Source of the DNA: Miltoncostaea sp963762825
GTDB taxonomy: Bacteria; Actinomycetota; Thermoleophilia; Miltoncostaeales; Miltoncostaeaceae
Reading direction: 5' to 3'
Assembly (NCBI GenBank): GCA_963762825.1
Contig: CAVXLZ010000001.1
Coordinates: 248,001-312,000 of the forward strand
DNA length: 64,000 bases
Shown: one piece after another, positions 47,524-55,135 of the stretch
Layout: every line of letters starts with the position of its first letter
How positions within the stretch are numbered: position 1 is the stretch's first letter
Notes under the pieces: generated by a model
Databases searched by the model: none
The model's input: the letters and a program-made list of their open reading frames with translations, nothing else
What the model was told of the DNA's origin: nothing
Position numbers and translations under genes: made by a program

Positions 47524-47545
47524 CCTCCGACGAAGGGCCAGCTCG

Positions 47546-47992
47546 ATGAAGAAGATCCTCATGATCGCAGGGCCTGCACTGATCGTCCTGGCGGTCGTGG
47601 CCAAGATGTTCCTCCTGCCGGCGGCTCCCCCGCCCGACGAGAAGGCCCTCGCCAAGGAGCCCGGCCCGATCTACACCATGACCGAGCCGTTCGTGGTGAA
47701 CCTGTCCGACGGGCAGGACACCCCCCACTTCGCGAAGGTCGGGATCGCCCTGCGGCTCTCGATGCTGTCGGCGTCCCTGGTCCCGGCCGGCCACACCCCC
47801 GAGCCCGTGCCCCTCGAGCAGGACCCGGAGCTGCGCGACATCGTCATCAAGACCCTTCAGAAGTACAGCAGCGCGGAGCTCTCGGGACCCAAGGGCCGTG
47901 CCGAGGTGAAGAAGCACATCGTGGAGGCGGTCAACAAGGAGACCGACGTCTCGATCATCGACGTCTACTACACGGAGTTCGCAGTCCAGTAG
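47546..47992 (+). CDS. fliL: Flagellar basal-body-associated protein FliL
   Basis: 148 aa. One N-terminal membrane segment (LMIAGPALIVLAVVAKMFLL), then the FliL domain: IYTMTEPFVVNLSDGQDTPH at about 44-63 and the family's C-terminal DVSIIDVYYTEFAVQ. Supports stator function. Ends at the large bidirectional hairpin 47995-48053. Confidence 0.9.
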   Translation: MKKILMIAGPALIVLAVVAKMFLLPAAPPPDEKALAKEPGPIYTMTEPFVVNLSDGQDTPHFAKVGIALRLSMLSASLVPAGHTPEPVPLEQDPELRDIVIKTLQKYSSAELSGPKGRAEVKKHIVEAVNKETDVSIIDVYYTEFAVQ

Positions 47993-47994
47993 CG

Positions 47995-48053
47995 GCTCTC
48001 ACCGGATCCGCGCACGGGCGCCTCAGGCGCCGATGTGCGGATCCGGTGAGAGC
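47995..48053. terminator. Large bidirectional terminator between fliL and an RsbW-like gene
   Basis: GCTCTCACCGGATCCG (47995-48010) pairs perfectly with 48038-48053. Four more pairs (one G-U) continue inward, and an inner GGCGCC-TCA-GGCGCC (48017-48031) completes a hairpin of about 26 pairs. It starts two bases after the fliL stop and contains the last codons and stop of the minus-strand gene. Confidence 0.8.
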
Positions 48054-48430
48054 TCGATGCGGACGATCGTCCCGCGCCCGCCCGACTCGATCGAGACCGC
48101 ATCGGTCAGCTGGCGTGTGATCCACAGACCGCGCCCGCGCTGCCCGAAGGGCGTTGGCGGGTGCCCGCTCCAGACCCGGGACCGGTCGAACCCGCCGCCG
48201 ACGTCGGAGACCTCGACGACGATCCGTCCGTCGACCCACGCCTCGACGCTGATCGGCGCCCGCCCGTGCTCCTGGGCGTTCGCGATCACCTCGTCGAGCG
48301 CGAGCACCAGATCGTTGGCGCGCTCGGGAAAGCCGGCGCGCACGGCCAGGGCGCCCACGTCGGCGCGGACCCTGGCGATCTCGGCCGGATCGGCGCCCAG
48401 CGCAATCGAGTATCGGGTGCTCTTCTCCAA
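48023..48430 (-). CDS. RsbW-type anti-sigma/serine kinase (HATPase_c)
   Basis: 135 aa if started at TTG 48430 (the frame is open to 48592, overlapping the fliM promoter). It carries the GHKL ATP-binding boxes: VLALDEVIANAQEHG (N box, about 41-55), VSDVGGGFD (G1) and GQRGRGLWITRQL (G2). Such proteins are switch-protein kinases that bind a sigma factor or phosphorylate an anti-sigma antagonist. No partner gene is adjacent. Convergent to fliL and divergent from fliM, so it may sense or tune the flagellar regulon; this is inference. Confidence 0.75.
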   Translation of the reverse strand: MEKSTRYSIALGADPAEIARVRADVGALAVRAGFPERANDLVLALDEVIANAQEHGRAPISVEAWVDGRIVVEVSDVGGGFDRSRVWSGHPPTPFGQRGRGLWITRQLTDAVSIESGGRGTIVRIELSPDPHIGA

Positions 48431-48539
48431 ATCCGTTCCACGCCCCCGGCGATGCCCGGTCGACCAGCGGTTGAGCGGTGGAGAGAGCGTAACGGTCGCC
48501 GCGGTCGGCGGGGCCCCTCGGACGGTGGGTATCGGCCGC

Positions 48540-48566
48540 TCAACTATCAGGGTGTTCGGTCGATGA
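48540..48566 (+). promoter_or_regulatory. Sigma-28-type promoter of fliM (leaderless)
   Basis: TCAA (48540-48543), 15 bases, GTCGATGA (48559-48566). The GTG start of fliM (48574) is 7 bases after the -10 element, the same distance as at fliJ and the GT4 operon. Confidence 0.68.
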
Positions 48567-48573
48567 TGGGAAC

Positions 48574-49569
48574 GTGGCGGAAGTTCTCTCACAAGGCGAG
48601 ATCGATGCGCTCCTGAGCGCCATGTCCAGTGGCGAGCTGGACGCTGAGAGCATCCCCGAGAAGCCCAGCGAACCGCAAGTGAAGGTGTTCGACTTCCTGC
48701 GGCCGAGCAAGTTCTCGAAGGACCAGCTGCGCACGATCGAGCTTCTCCACGAGGCCTTCTGCCGCTCGGTCCAGACCAAGCTCTCCGGCGCCCTGCGGGC
48801 GATGGTGGACGTCGAGGTCGTGAGCGCGGATCAGCTCAGCTACGGCGAGTTCGTGAACTCGATGCCGGCACCGAGCTTCATCGCCATCGTGACGATGGAG
48901 CCGCTCGAGGGCAACGCGGTGCTCGAGATCAGTCTTCCGCTGGTCTTCTCGATCATCGATCGCCTCGCGGGCGGGCCGGGTACCCAGCGCCCCAAGCCGC
49001 GCGAGCTCACCGAGATCGAGCTGGCCCTCGTCCAGAATGTGAGCGAGGTGCTCCTCGGCGGCTTCACGGAGGCCTGGTCCAGCGTCATCCCCGTGCGCTT
49101 CCGGCATGTCGCCACCGAGATGAACCCCCAGTTCGCCCAGGTGGTCTCGCCGTCGGAGATGGTGATGCTCATCAGCTTCGAGCTGCGCATCGGCGCGGCC
49201 ACCGGAACGGTCTCCCTCTGCGTCCCATACCTCGTGTTGGAGCCGGCGATGGACAAGCTCACCGCCCAGAGCTACTTCTCCGCCCTCACCGGGAGCTCCA
49301 CCCCGGAACTGCGCGAGGACATCGCCGACCACCTCGGGGAGGTGACGGTTCCGGTCACCGTCGAGATCGGCGACGCGGCTCTCAATGTCGGGGATCTCCT
49401 GGCGCTCGCCGTGGGCGACGTCATCCCCCTCTCAGTCGCGCCGGGATCCGATGCGACAGTGCGCGTCGGGCTGCGCGACGCCTTCCATGCTCAGCCCGGA
49501 ACCCGTGGAAGGCGCGTGGCCGTTCAGGTCACGGGCTCCATCGGAGACCTCGAAAGGACGTTCACATGA
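48574..49569 (+). CDS. fliM: Flagellar motor switch protein FliM
   Basis: 331 aa, GTG start without a ribosome binding site. N-terminal LSQGEIDALLSAMSSGE (residues 5-21) is the CheY-P binding motif. The middle CheC-like domain contains SYGEFVNSMPAPSFIAIVTM, and the C-terminal SpoA domain follows (LGEVTVPVTVEIGDAALNVG). Rotor switch subunit in the C-ring. Overlaps fliY by ATGA. Confidence 0.94.
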   Translation: MAEVLSQGEIDALLSAMSSGELDAESIPEKPSEPQVKVFDFLRPSKFSKDQLRTIELLHEAFCRSVQTKLSGALRAMVDVEVVSADQLSYGEFVNSMPAPSFIAIVTMEPLEGNAVLEISLPLVFSIIDRLAGGPGTQRPKPRELTEIELALVQNVSEVLLGGFTEAWSSVIPVRFRHVATEMNPQFAQVVSPSEMVMLISFELRIGAATGTVSLCVPYLVLEPAMDKLTAQSYFSALTGSSTPELREDIADHLGEVTVPVTVEIGDAALNVGDLLALAVGDVIPLSVAPGSDATVRVGLRDAFHAQPGTRGRRVAVQVTGSIGDLERTFT

Positions 49570-50838
49570 GCGGTGGCAGCCTCTCCCAGGAGGAGATCGA
49601 CGCGCTCATGAACGCCGCGGACGACTCCCCCGCAGACGAGGTGCCGGCCGGCACCACCGATGAGGCGGAGGCGGCTCCGGTCGAAGGCACTGCCGAGGCG
49701 GAAGCGGCTCCCGCGGAAGGGACGCCCGAGGACGTCGTCGAGGAGGCCGTCGAGTCCGAAGCCGTCGTCGCGGAAGGCGTCGACGAGGCGACGGCGCCCA
49801 CCGACGACCTCACGGCCGTCGAGCGTGACACCGTCGGCGAGGTCGGCAACATCTGCATGTCGAGCGCCGCCACGGCCCTCAGCGCCCTGGTCAGCCGGCC
49901 GGTGCAGATCACCACGCCGCGGGTCGACCTCGTGGACGAGGCCGAGGTGCGCAAGGAGTTCGCCGGCCCGGCGCTCGTGGTGGTCATCCGGTACACCGCC
50001 GGCCTCGACGGCCGCAACGTCTTCGTCCTGTCAACGCGCGACGCCTCGATCGTGGCCGATCTGATGATGGGCGGCGAGGGGGCATCCGCGGAGGAGATCG
50101 GCGAGCTGCAGGCCTCGGCGGTGGCCGAGGCCATGAACCAGATGATGGGCAGCGCGGCGACAGCGATGGCCGAGATGATCGGCGAGCGCACGGACATCTC
50201 GGCGCCCGAGGTCCAGGTCATCGATCTCAGCGAGAACGTGGACGGCCCGAGCCTCGGGTTCGAGGGCCCGATCGTGCGCACGTCCTTCCAGTTGCTGGTG
50301 GGCGATCTGATCGACACCACCCTGATGCAGCTCATGCAGATGGACTTCGCCCGCGAGCTCGTGGGTCGCCTCACGTCCACTCCCGCGGCCGAGCAGGCGC
50401 CCGAGGGCGCCCCCCAGGCGCCCCAGACGGCCCCCCAAGCGACTCAGGCCGCCCCCGAGGCGCCGTCTGCGGACGGCGACGACCGCCATCTGCACGCCGT
50501 GCCGGTGGCGGTCGCCCAGCCGGTCACCTTCCCCTCTCTCGACGAGATGCCGGCCATGCCGGGCGGCAGCGACATCAGCCTCCTGCTCGACGTACCCCTG
50601 CAGGTGACCGTCGAGCTGGGTCGCACCCAGCTGCGGATCCGCAACGTCCTCGAGCTCGTGCCCGGGTCGATCATCGAGCTCGACAAGCTCGCGGGCGAGC
50701 CGGTCGAACGTGCTGGTCAACGGCAAGCAGATCGCCCAGGGCGAGGTGGTGGTCATCGACGAGGAGTTCGGCGTCAGGATCACCGATGTCGCCAGTCAGG
50801 CCAAGCGCCTCCGAGGCATCGCAGTGGAGGGCGCGTGA
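49566..50838 (+). CDS. fliY: Flagellar motor switch phosphatase FliY/FliN, with a single-base frameshift
   Basis: The N-terminus has the same LSQEEIDALM motif as FliM, then an acidic linker and a CheC-like domain with two phosphatase motifs, TVGEVGNI at about 90 and AVAEAMNQ near 190 (each with Glu and Asn), so CheY-P dephosphorylation is likely. The C-terminal SpoA (FliN) domain is broken: at 50706-50709 GTC-GAAC-GTG should read GTC-GAC-GTG (PVDVLVNG, the FliN consensus). Removing one A restores LVNGKQIAQGEVVVIDEEFG and an end at TGA 50836-50838, about 423 aa. Unshifted, the frame runs to 50861 with an Arg-rich tail. Confidence 0.85.
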
Positions 50839-50888
50839 TCGCACCGACGGGTTCGGCCTGAACCCGCGAGATGCCGACGGATCGCGGC

Positions 50889-50915
50889 TCAAGTCCGTTC
50901 CGGCGATTCCGATAC
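50889..50915 (+). promoter_or_regulatory. Sigma-28-type promoter of fliOPQR
   Basis: TCAA (50889-50892), 15 bases, TCCGATAC (50908-50915), 105 bases before the fliO start. Confidence 0.58.
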
Positions 50916-51019
50916 TCGCAGCAGATCCCTCATCGCTCCGGTCGCCACGGCGGCCCCGCGTGAGGCGCTCGCTCCGCAGCAACTGAACACACTCGCCGGC
51001 CTCCGGCGTCGGCACAGCC

Positions 51020-51667
51020 ATGGTCACATCCCCCCCGGCCAGGCACGGATCGCCCCACACCCCTCGGCGCCGGATGCGCCTCTCGCCCCCGCGGCCCACC
51101 GCGGTGCGCCGCCCACTGCACGCCCTCGGGTCGGCGTTGTTCGTGCTCGCGATGGCGGCGCTCCCCGCCCACGCGGCGCCCGCTGACCCGGAGGCGCTCC
51201 CGATCCCCGAGGGGTCCTCCGCTCCCACGGCGCTCTCGGGGGGCGCGGGGGGGACCCTCCTGCGGCTCGGTCTCGGCCTCGTGGTGGTCCTCGGCTTGAT
51301 CGCGCTCGTCTGGTACGTGATGAAGCGCATTCAGCGCTCGCGCTTCCCGGCGCTCGACGAGCGTGGGCCGTCGCTGATCGACGTGGTCGCGACGACGTCG
51401 CTCGGCCCGAATCGCTCGCTCCACCTCGTGAGGATCGGAGAGGAGATCATCCTCGTGGGGGCGACCGACCACGCCGTCAACGCGATCACCCGGATCGGCG
51501 CAGATGATGTCGCCGGGGTCCCGGAGCTCGCGCCCGCGCGCGCCGGCTTCGGGCGGTCTGCCCCGGGTGCGGGCGGCACGGGCTCGGACGATCGTGCGCG
51601 AGCCGTCGCGACCGCCACCGACGGATCGATCGTCGAGCGCCTGCGTGCCATGACCACGCGCCGCTGA
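51020..51667 (+). CDS. fliO: Flagellar export protein FliO
   Basis: 215 aa if started at ATG 51020; ATG 51074 would leave a cleaner signal sequence (LGSALFVLAMAALPAHAAPA). One membrane segment at about 80-99 (LLRLGLGLVVVLGLIALVWY), then the small FliO domain: LIDVVATTSLGPNRSLHLVR and IGEEIILVGATDHAVN. Helps FliP assemble. Overlaps fliP by one base (TGATG). Confidence 0.8.
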   Translation: MVTSPPARHGSPHTPRRRMRLSPPRPTAVRRPLHALGSALFVLAMAALPAHAAPADPEALPIPEGSSAPTALSGGAGGTLLRLGLGLVVVLGLIALVWYVMKRIQRSRFPALDERGPSLIDVVATTSLGPNRSLHLVRIGEEIILVGATDHAVNAITRIGADDVAGVPELAPARAGFGRSAPGAGGTGSDDRARAVATATDGSIVERLRAMTTRR

Positions 51668-52512
51668 TGGCGCCGGTCGCGGCTCGCGTCCCGGCCCCGC
51701 TGCCGACGCTTCGCGAGCGCATCGTGGCGGCGCTGCCGCCTCCGGCGCCGACCCGCCGCCGGCGCTGGCTGCGCCGGGGGGCGCTGCTCTCGCCCGTCGT
51801 CATGGCACTCGGGTGCGTCCTGTGGCCCGCCGTGGCCTGGGCTGCCCCGGGGATCAACCTGAACCTGAACGGCGAGGACGGCGAGGTCTCCACCTCGTTG
51901 CAGCTGCTGGCACTCCTCACCATCCTCACCCTGGCCCCGTCGATCCTCATCATGATGACCAGCTTCACCCGGATCATCATCGTGCTCGGCTTCGTGCGGA
52001 ACGCGCTGGGGACACCGTCGATGCCGCCCAACCAGGTCCTGGTGGGCATCGCCCTCTTCCTCAGCCTCTTCGTGATGACGCCGACCTTCACGGCCATCAA
52101 CGACGATGCGTTGAAGCCCCTGCTGGCGAAGAAGATCGACGAGGGAGAGGCGCTCAGCCGGGCGGAGGCGCCGATCCGCGAGTTCATGTTCAAGCAGGTC
52201 GATCAGACCGACCTCGCGCTCTTCACCGAGCTCTCGAAGAATGAGCGCCCGCGGACCCGGGCCGATGTTCCCACCCAGGTCCTGATCCCGGCGTTCGTCC
52301 TCTCCGAGGTGAAGACCGCCTTCGAGATCGGCTTCCTGATCCTTATCCCGTTCCTCATCATCGACATGGTCATCGCTTCGACCGTGATGAGCATGGGCAT
52401 GGTGATGCTGCCGCCGGTGGTGATCTCGCTGCCGTTCAAGATCCTGCTCTTCGTGCTGGTGGACGGCTGGCACCTGGTGTCGGAGTCCCTCGTCCGCGGC
52501 TTCGTCCAATGA
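51667..52512 (+). CDS. fliP: Flagellar export gate protein FliP
   Basis: 281 aa. A signal peptide-like segment at about 42-60, then LLALLTILTLAPSILIMMTS and FTRIIIVLGFVRNALGTPSM, the FliP signature, and two more C-terminal membrane segments with FLIIDMVIASTVMSMGMVML. Forms the core of the export gate with FliQ and FliR. Confidence 0.95.
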   Translation: MAPVAARVPAPLPTLRERIVAALPPPAPTRRRRWLRRGALLSPVVMALGCVLWPAVAWAAPGINLNLNGEDGEVSTSLQLLALLTILTLAPSILIMMTSFTRIIIVLGFVRNALGTPSMPPNQVLVGIALFLSLFVMTPTFTAINDDALKPLLAKKIDEGEALSRAEAPIREFMFKQVDQTDLALFTELSKNERPRTRADVPTQVLIPAFVLSEVKTAFEIGFLILIPFLIIDMVIASTVMSMGMVMLPPVVISLPFKILLFVLVDGWHLVSESLVRGFVQ

Positions 52513-52540
52513 GGCCCGGCATCGTCGACGGGGGGCACTG

Positions 52541-52813
52541 ATGGATCAGGGCCAGATCATGGAGATCGGCGCCAGGACGATGTGGGTGACCCTCCAGATC
52601 GCCATGCCGATCCTCGGAGTGAGCCTGGTGGTGGGTCTGATGGTCTCGATCTTCCAGGCGGTCACCCAGCTCCAGGAGCCGACCCTGACCTTCATCCCGA
52701 AGATCCTCGCCGTGGTGGTGGTGATCGTCGTGGCCGGTCCTTGGATGATGAACACGATGCTCGGGTTCACCATCGAGCTCTGGGGCGGCATCCCATCCAT
52801 CGGGGCCGGCTAG
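52541..52813 (+). CDS. fliQ: Flagellar export gate protein FliQ
   Basis: 90 aa with two membrane segments (about 15-37 and 52-74). VGLMVSIFQAVTQLQEPTLT at about 28-47 and FIPKILAVVVVIVVAGPWMM are typical FliQ. Follows fliP and precedes fliR. Confidence 0.95.
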   Translation: MDQGQIMEIGARTMWVTLQIAMPILGVSLVVGLMVSIFQAVTQLQEPTLTFIPKILAVVVVIVVAGPWMMNTMLGFTIELWGGIPSIGAG

Positions 52814-52822
52814 CCGGCCCCG

Positions 52823-53608
52823 ATGGATCAGCTCCTCGCACAGCTGGCTCCGCAGGCCACGCTATTCATGCTGATAGCGACCCGGCTGTCGGCGATGTTC
52901 ATCGCGGCACCGGTCTTCAGCTCGCGCATGATCCCCACCCGCGTCAAGGCCGGGCTGGTGATCATCATCAGCTACATCACCCTGCCGATCGTCGCCGCCG
53001 AGGGGGGGAGGGTGCCCGAGGGCATCGTCGGCTTCGCCACGCTCGCCGTGAAGGAGGCGGTCATCGGCTTCGCCTTCGGTCTCGTGGCGCAGTTCCTCTT
53101 CGCCGCGTTCCAGACCGCCGGGGCCTTGATCGACATCACCGCCGGCTTCGCGGCCTCCGCGGCGTTCGACCCGTCCACGAACACCAGCACCTCCATCCTC
53201 GCCCGCTGGTACAACCTGATCGCGATCACCTCGTTCCTGGCGATCGGCGGGCATCAGCTGCTCGTGGCCGGCGTCGTGCGCAGCTTCACCCTGGCCCCGC
53301 CACTCGCCGACCCCGACGTCGGCGCGGTGATCGCCGGCGTCATCGACCAGGCGGACGGCATCCTCCTCGTGGTGGTGCAGATCGGGGCTCCGATCGTGGG
53401 AGCGCTGCTCATCACCGATGCGACCCTCGGCATCATCTCGCGGGCGGTGCCGCAGATGAACGTCTTCATCGTGGGGCTTCCGCTCAAGATCATCGTGGCC
53501 CTCGCTGCGAGCGCCATCCTGCTGCCGGCGATGATCGCGCTCAGCAACTCCCTCGCCGCGGAGATGTTCTCCGACATGTCGCGGATCGTGAGGGCCGCCG
53601 GAGGGTAG
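52823..53608 (+). CDS. fliR: Flagellar export gate protein FliR
   Basis: 261 aa, six or so membrane segments. FMLIATRLSAMFIAAPVFSS near the start, FGLVAQFLFAAFQTAGALID near the middle and MNVFIVGLPLKIIVALAASA near the end are the conserved FliR blocks. A hairpin at 53612 ends the operon. flhB is not adjacent but at 56750. Confidence 0.94.
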   Translation: MDQLLAQLAPQATLFMLIATRLSAMFIAAPVFSSRMIPTRVKAGLVIIISYITLPIVAAEGGRVPEGIVGFATLAVKEAVIGFAFGLVAQFLFAAFQTAGALIDITAGFAASAAFDPSTNTSTSILARWYNLIAITSFLAIGGHQLLVAGVVRSFTLAPPLADPDVGAVIAGVIDQADGILLVVVQIGAPIVGALLITDATLGIISRAVPQMNVFIVGLPLKIIVALAASAILLPAMIALSNSLAAEMFSDMSRIVRAAGG

Positions 53609-53611
53609 CGG

Positions 53612-53627
53612 GGGGGCGCTCGCCCCC
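53612..53627 (+). terminator. Terminator after fliR
   Basis: GGGGGC (53612-53617), GCTC, GCCCCC (53622-53627), three bases after the fliR stop. Confidence 0.55.
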
Positions 53628-53642
53628 ACGGAGGCGGGACGT

Positions 53643-54293
53643 GTGACCCGGGTCCGTCGCGTCAGCGTGGATAGCCTTCTTGGTATGCCCCGCCGCCTCC
53701 TCGTGCTCGTCGCCATCCTCGCCGCAGGTGCCGCCTCCGTCTCGGCGCTCGTCGTGGGGAGGGCATCCTCCGACGGCCCCACGCTCGAGCTGCGGGCCCA
53801 GCCGATCGCGCCCGCCCGCCCCGCGCCGCCGACCGCCGGGACCGGCTACGACGACCGAGCGGTCTCGGTGCCCCGCGCCGGACGCCCCGCGCTCGTGACC
53901 TTCCTGTTCGCCGACTGCCCCGATATCTGTCCCCTCGTCGCTCAGGAGATCTCCCAGGCGCTCGATGCGGTCGGTCCTCGGGCCGGGGAGATCGACGTCG
54001 TGGCCGTGAGCGTCGATCCATCGGGCGACACGGCGAGCGCCGTGCGCTCGTTCCTTCGCCGCCACCGGCTGGTGGGGCGGATGGACTACATCATCGGCAC
54101 CCGCGCCGAGCTGGAGCCGCTCTGGAGCTCGTGGTTCGTTGCGGCACAGCCCGAGAACGCTCCGGTGTCGGGTCATTCGGCCCGGATCGTGCTGATCGAT
54201 CGCACGGGTCGCCAGGTCGGGGCCTACTCGGCGGGCATCGCCATTCCGATCGCGGATCTGACCGCCGACATCCGCGCGCTGATCGATTCCTGA
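53643..54293 (+). CDS. SCO1/SenC-family copper-binding thioredoxin-fold protein
   Basis: 216 aa. GGAGG 8 bases before GTG 53643 supports that start; ATG 53685 would also give a membrane anchor (LLVLVAILAAGAASVSALVV). The SCO motif CPDIC (Cys about 92 and 96) follows VTFLFAD, and the metal His is in SGHSARIVLID at about 178. SCO proteins deliver copper to cytochrome c oxidase or act in thiol redox outside the membrane. Not part of the flagellar machinery as known. Confidence 0.88.
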   Translation: MTRVRRVSVDSLLGMPRRLLVLVAILAAGAASVSALVVGRASSDGPTLELRAQPIAPARPAPPTAGTGYDDRAVSVPRAGRPALVTFLFADCPDICPLVAQEISQALDAVGPRAGEIDVVAVSVDPSGDTASAVRSFLRRHRLVGRMDYIIGTRAELEPLWSSWFVAAQPENAPVSGHSARIVLIDRTGRQVGAYSAGIAIPIADLTADIRALIDS

Positions 54294-54372
54294 CCCTGGC
54301 CTGCGGCGAGGGAGGCCGCGTTGATCCTCGGTCCGGTCCGCATCCTGGCCGCTCGTCGGCCCGGTGCGCGGG

Positions 54373-54960
54373 TCAGGCGGCCACGGCCCTCCGTCGCGGC
54401 ACCGACGCGTCGCGACGGACGTTGCGGTGGGCCCACCAGCAGGCCACGCCGATGAGCTCGGCGAGCTGCTGCACGAGGAAGAGGCGCGTGGACTGGAGCA
54501 CCTGGACGTCGAGGGCGCCCGCCTGGACGTTCACCGTCGCGGTCACCGAGAGCTCCCCGATGGACGGAAGGGTCTTGCCCACGCCCTGACCGGGCAGGAG
54601 CCCACCGCGGCGCAGGTTCACCGCCCCCACGCTCGAGATCGGCCCGAGCGCGGCGTCGACCGCCACGATCAGGGGGGACGTCGGTGCCCCCATCAGCGGC
54701 AGGATGCGCTCCTCGAGGTTCATGGCGTGGAGAGGGTCCTCGAGACTCCCGATCACTGCTCCGGTGTCGAAGCCGAGCCGAAGGAGGCGCTGACCGACCA
54801 GCGGCCCGAGAGCATCGCCCGTGGAGCGATCGGTGCCGATGCAGGCGAACGCGATCGGGCGCTGCGCGCCCCCCAGCAGGGCCAGCTCCCGCTCGATCGC
54901 CGTGGACAGAGTCACGAGCCCCGCCTGGTCTTCGAGTCGTACTTCGCACGGAGCCGGCAT
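54373..54960 (-). CDS. YyaC-like (DUF1256) protease-fold protein
   Basis: 195 aa from the ATG at 54960 (AAAGGG upstream). IAFACIGTDRSTGDALGPLV at about 37-56 is the hallmark of the sporulation protein YyaC family, related in fold to hydrogenase maturation and GPR proteases. It continues with VDAALGPISSVGAV and KTLPSIGELSVTATVNV. In Bacillus yyaC is sporulation-controlled. In this organism it could mean spore-like development or another use of the fold. Confidence 0.82.
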   Translation of the reverse strand: MPAPCEVRLEDQAGLVTLSTAIERELALLGGAQRPIAFACIGTDRSTGDALGPLVGQRLLRLGFDTGAVIGSLEDPLHAMNLEERILPLMGAPTSPLIVAVDAALGPISSVGAVNLRRGGLLPGQGVGKTLPSIGELSVTATVNVQAGALDVQVLQSTRLFLVQQLAELIGVACWWAHRNVRRDASVPRRRAVAA

Positions 54961-55078
54961 CAATGCCCTTTCGTCGCCCTCCTGCGGGTGTCTGGCGAGA
55001 GTAGGGCCGCGGCTGGGGGCTGGTCCCTACCCATCTGGCTAAGGGCGGGGTGCCCGGTCGGCCAACGACGGCCTCCCC

Positions 55079-55105
55079 TCATGTCGGGCGTGCCGGATCC
55101 GATAG
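55079..55105 (+). promoter_or_regulatory. Sigma-28-like promoter of the FapA-like gene
   Basis: TCAT (55079-55082), 15 bases, TCCGATAG (55098-55105), 30 bases before the ATG at 55136. Confidence 0.52.
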
Positions 55106-55135
55106 CAGGTACGCCCCCTATCCCCAGAGGGTCTC

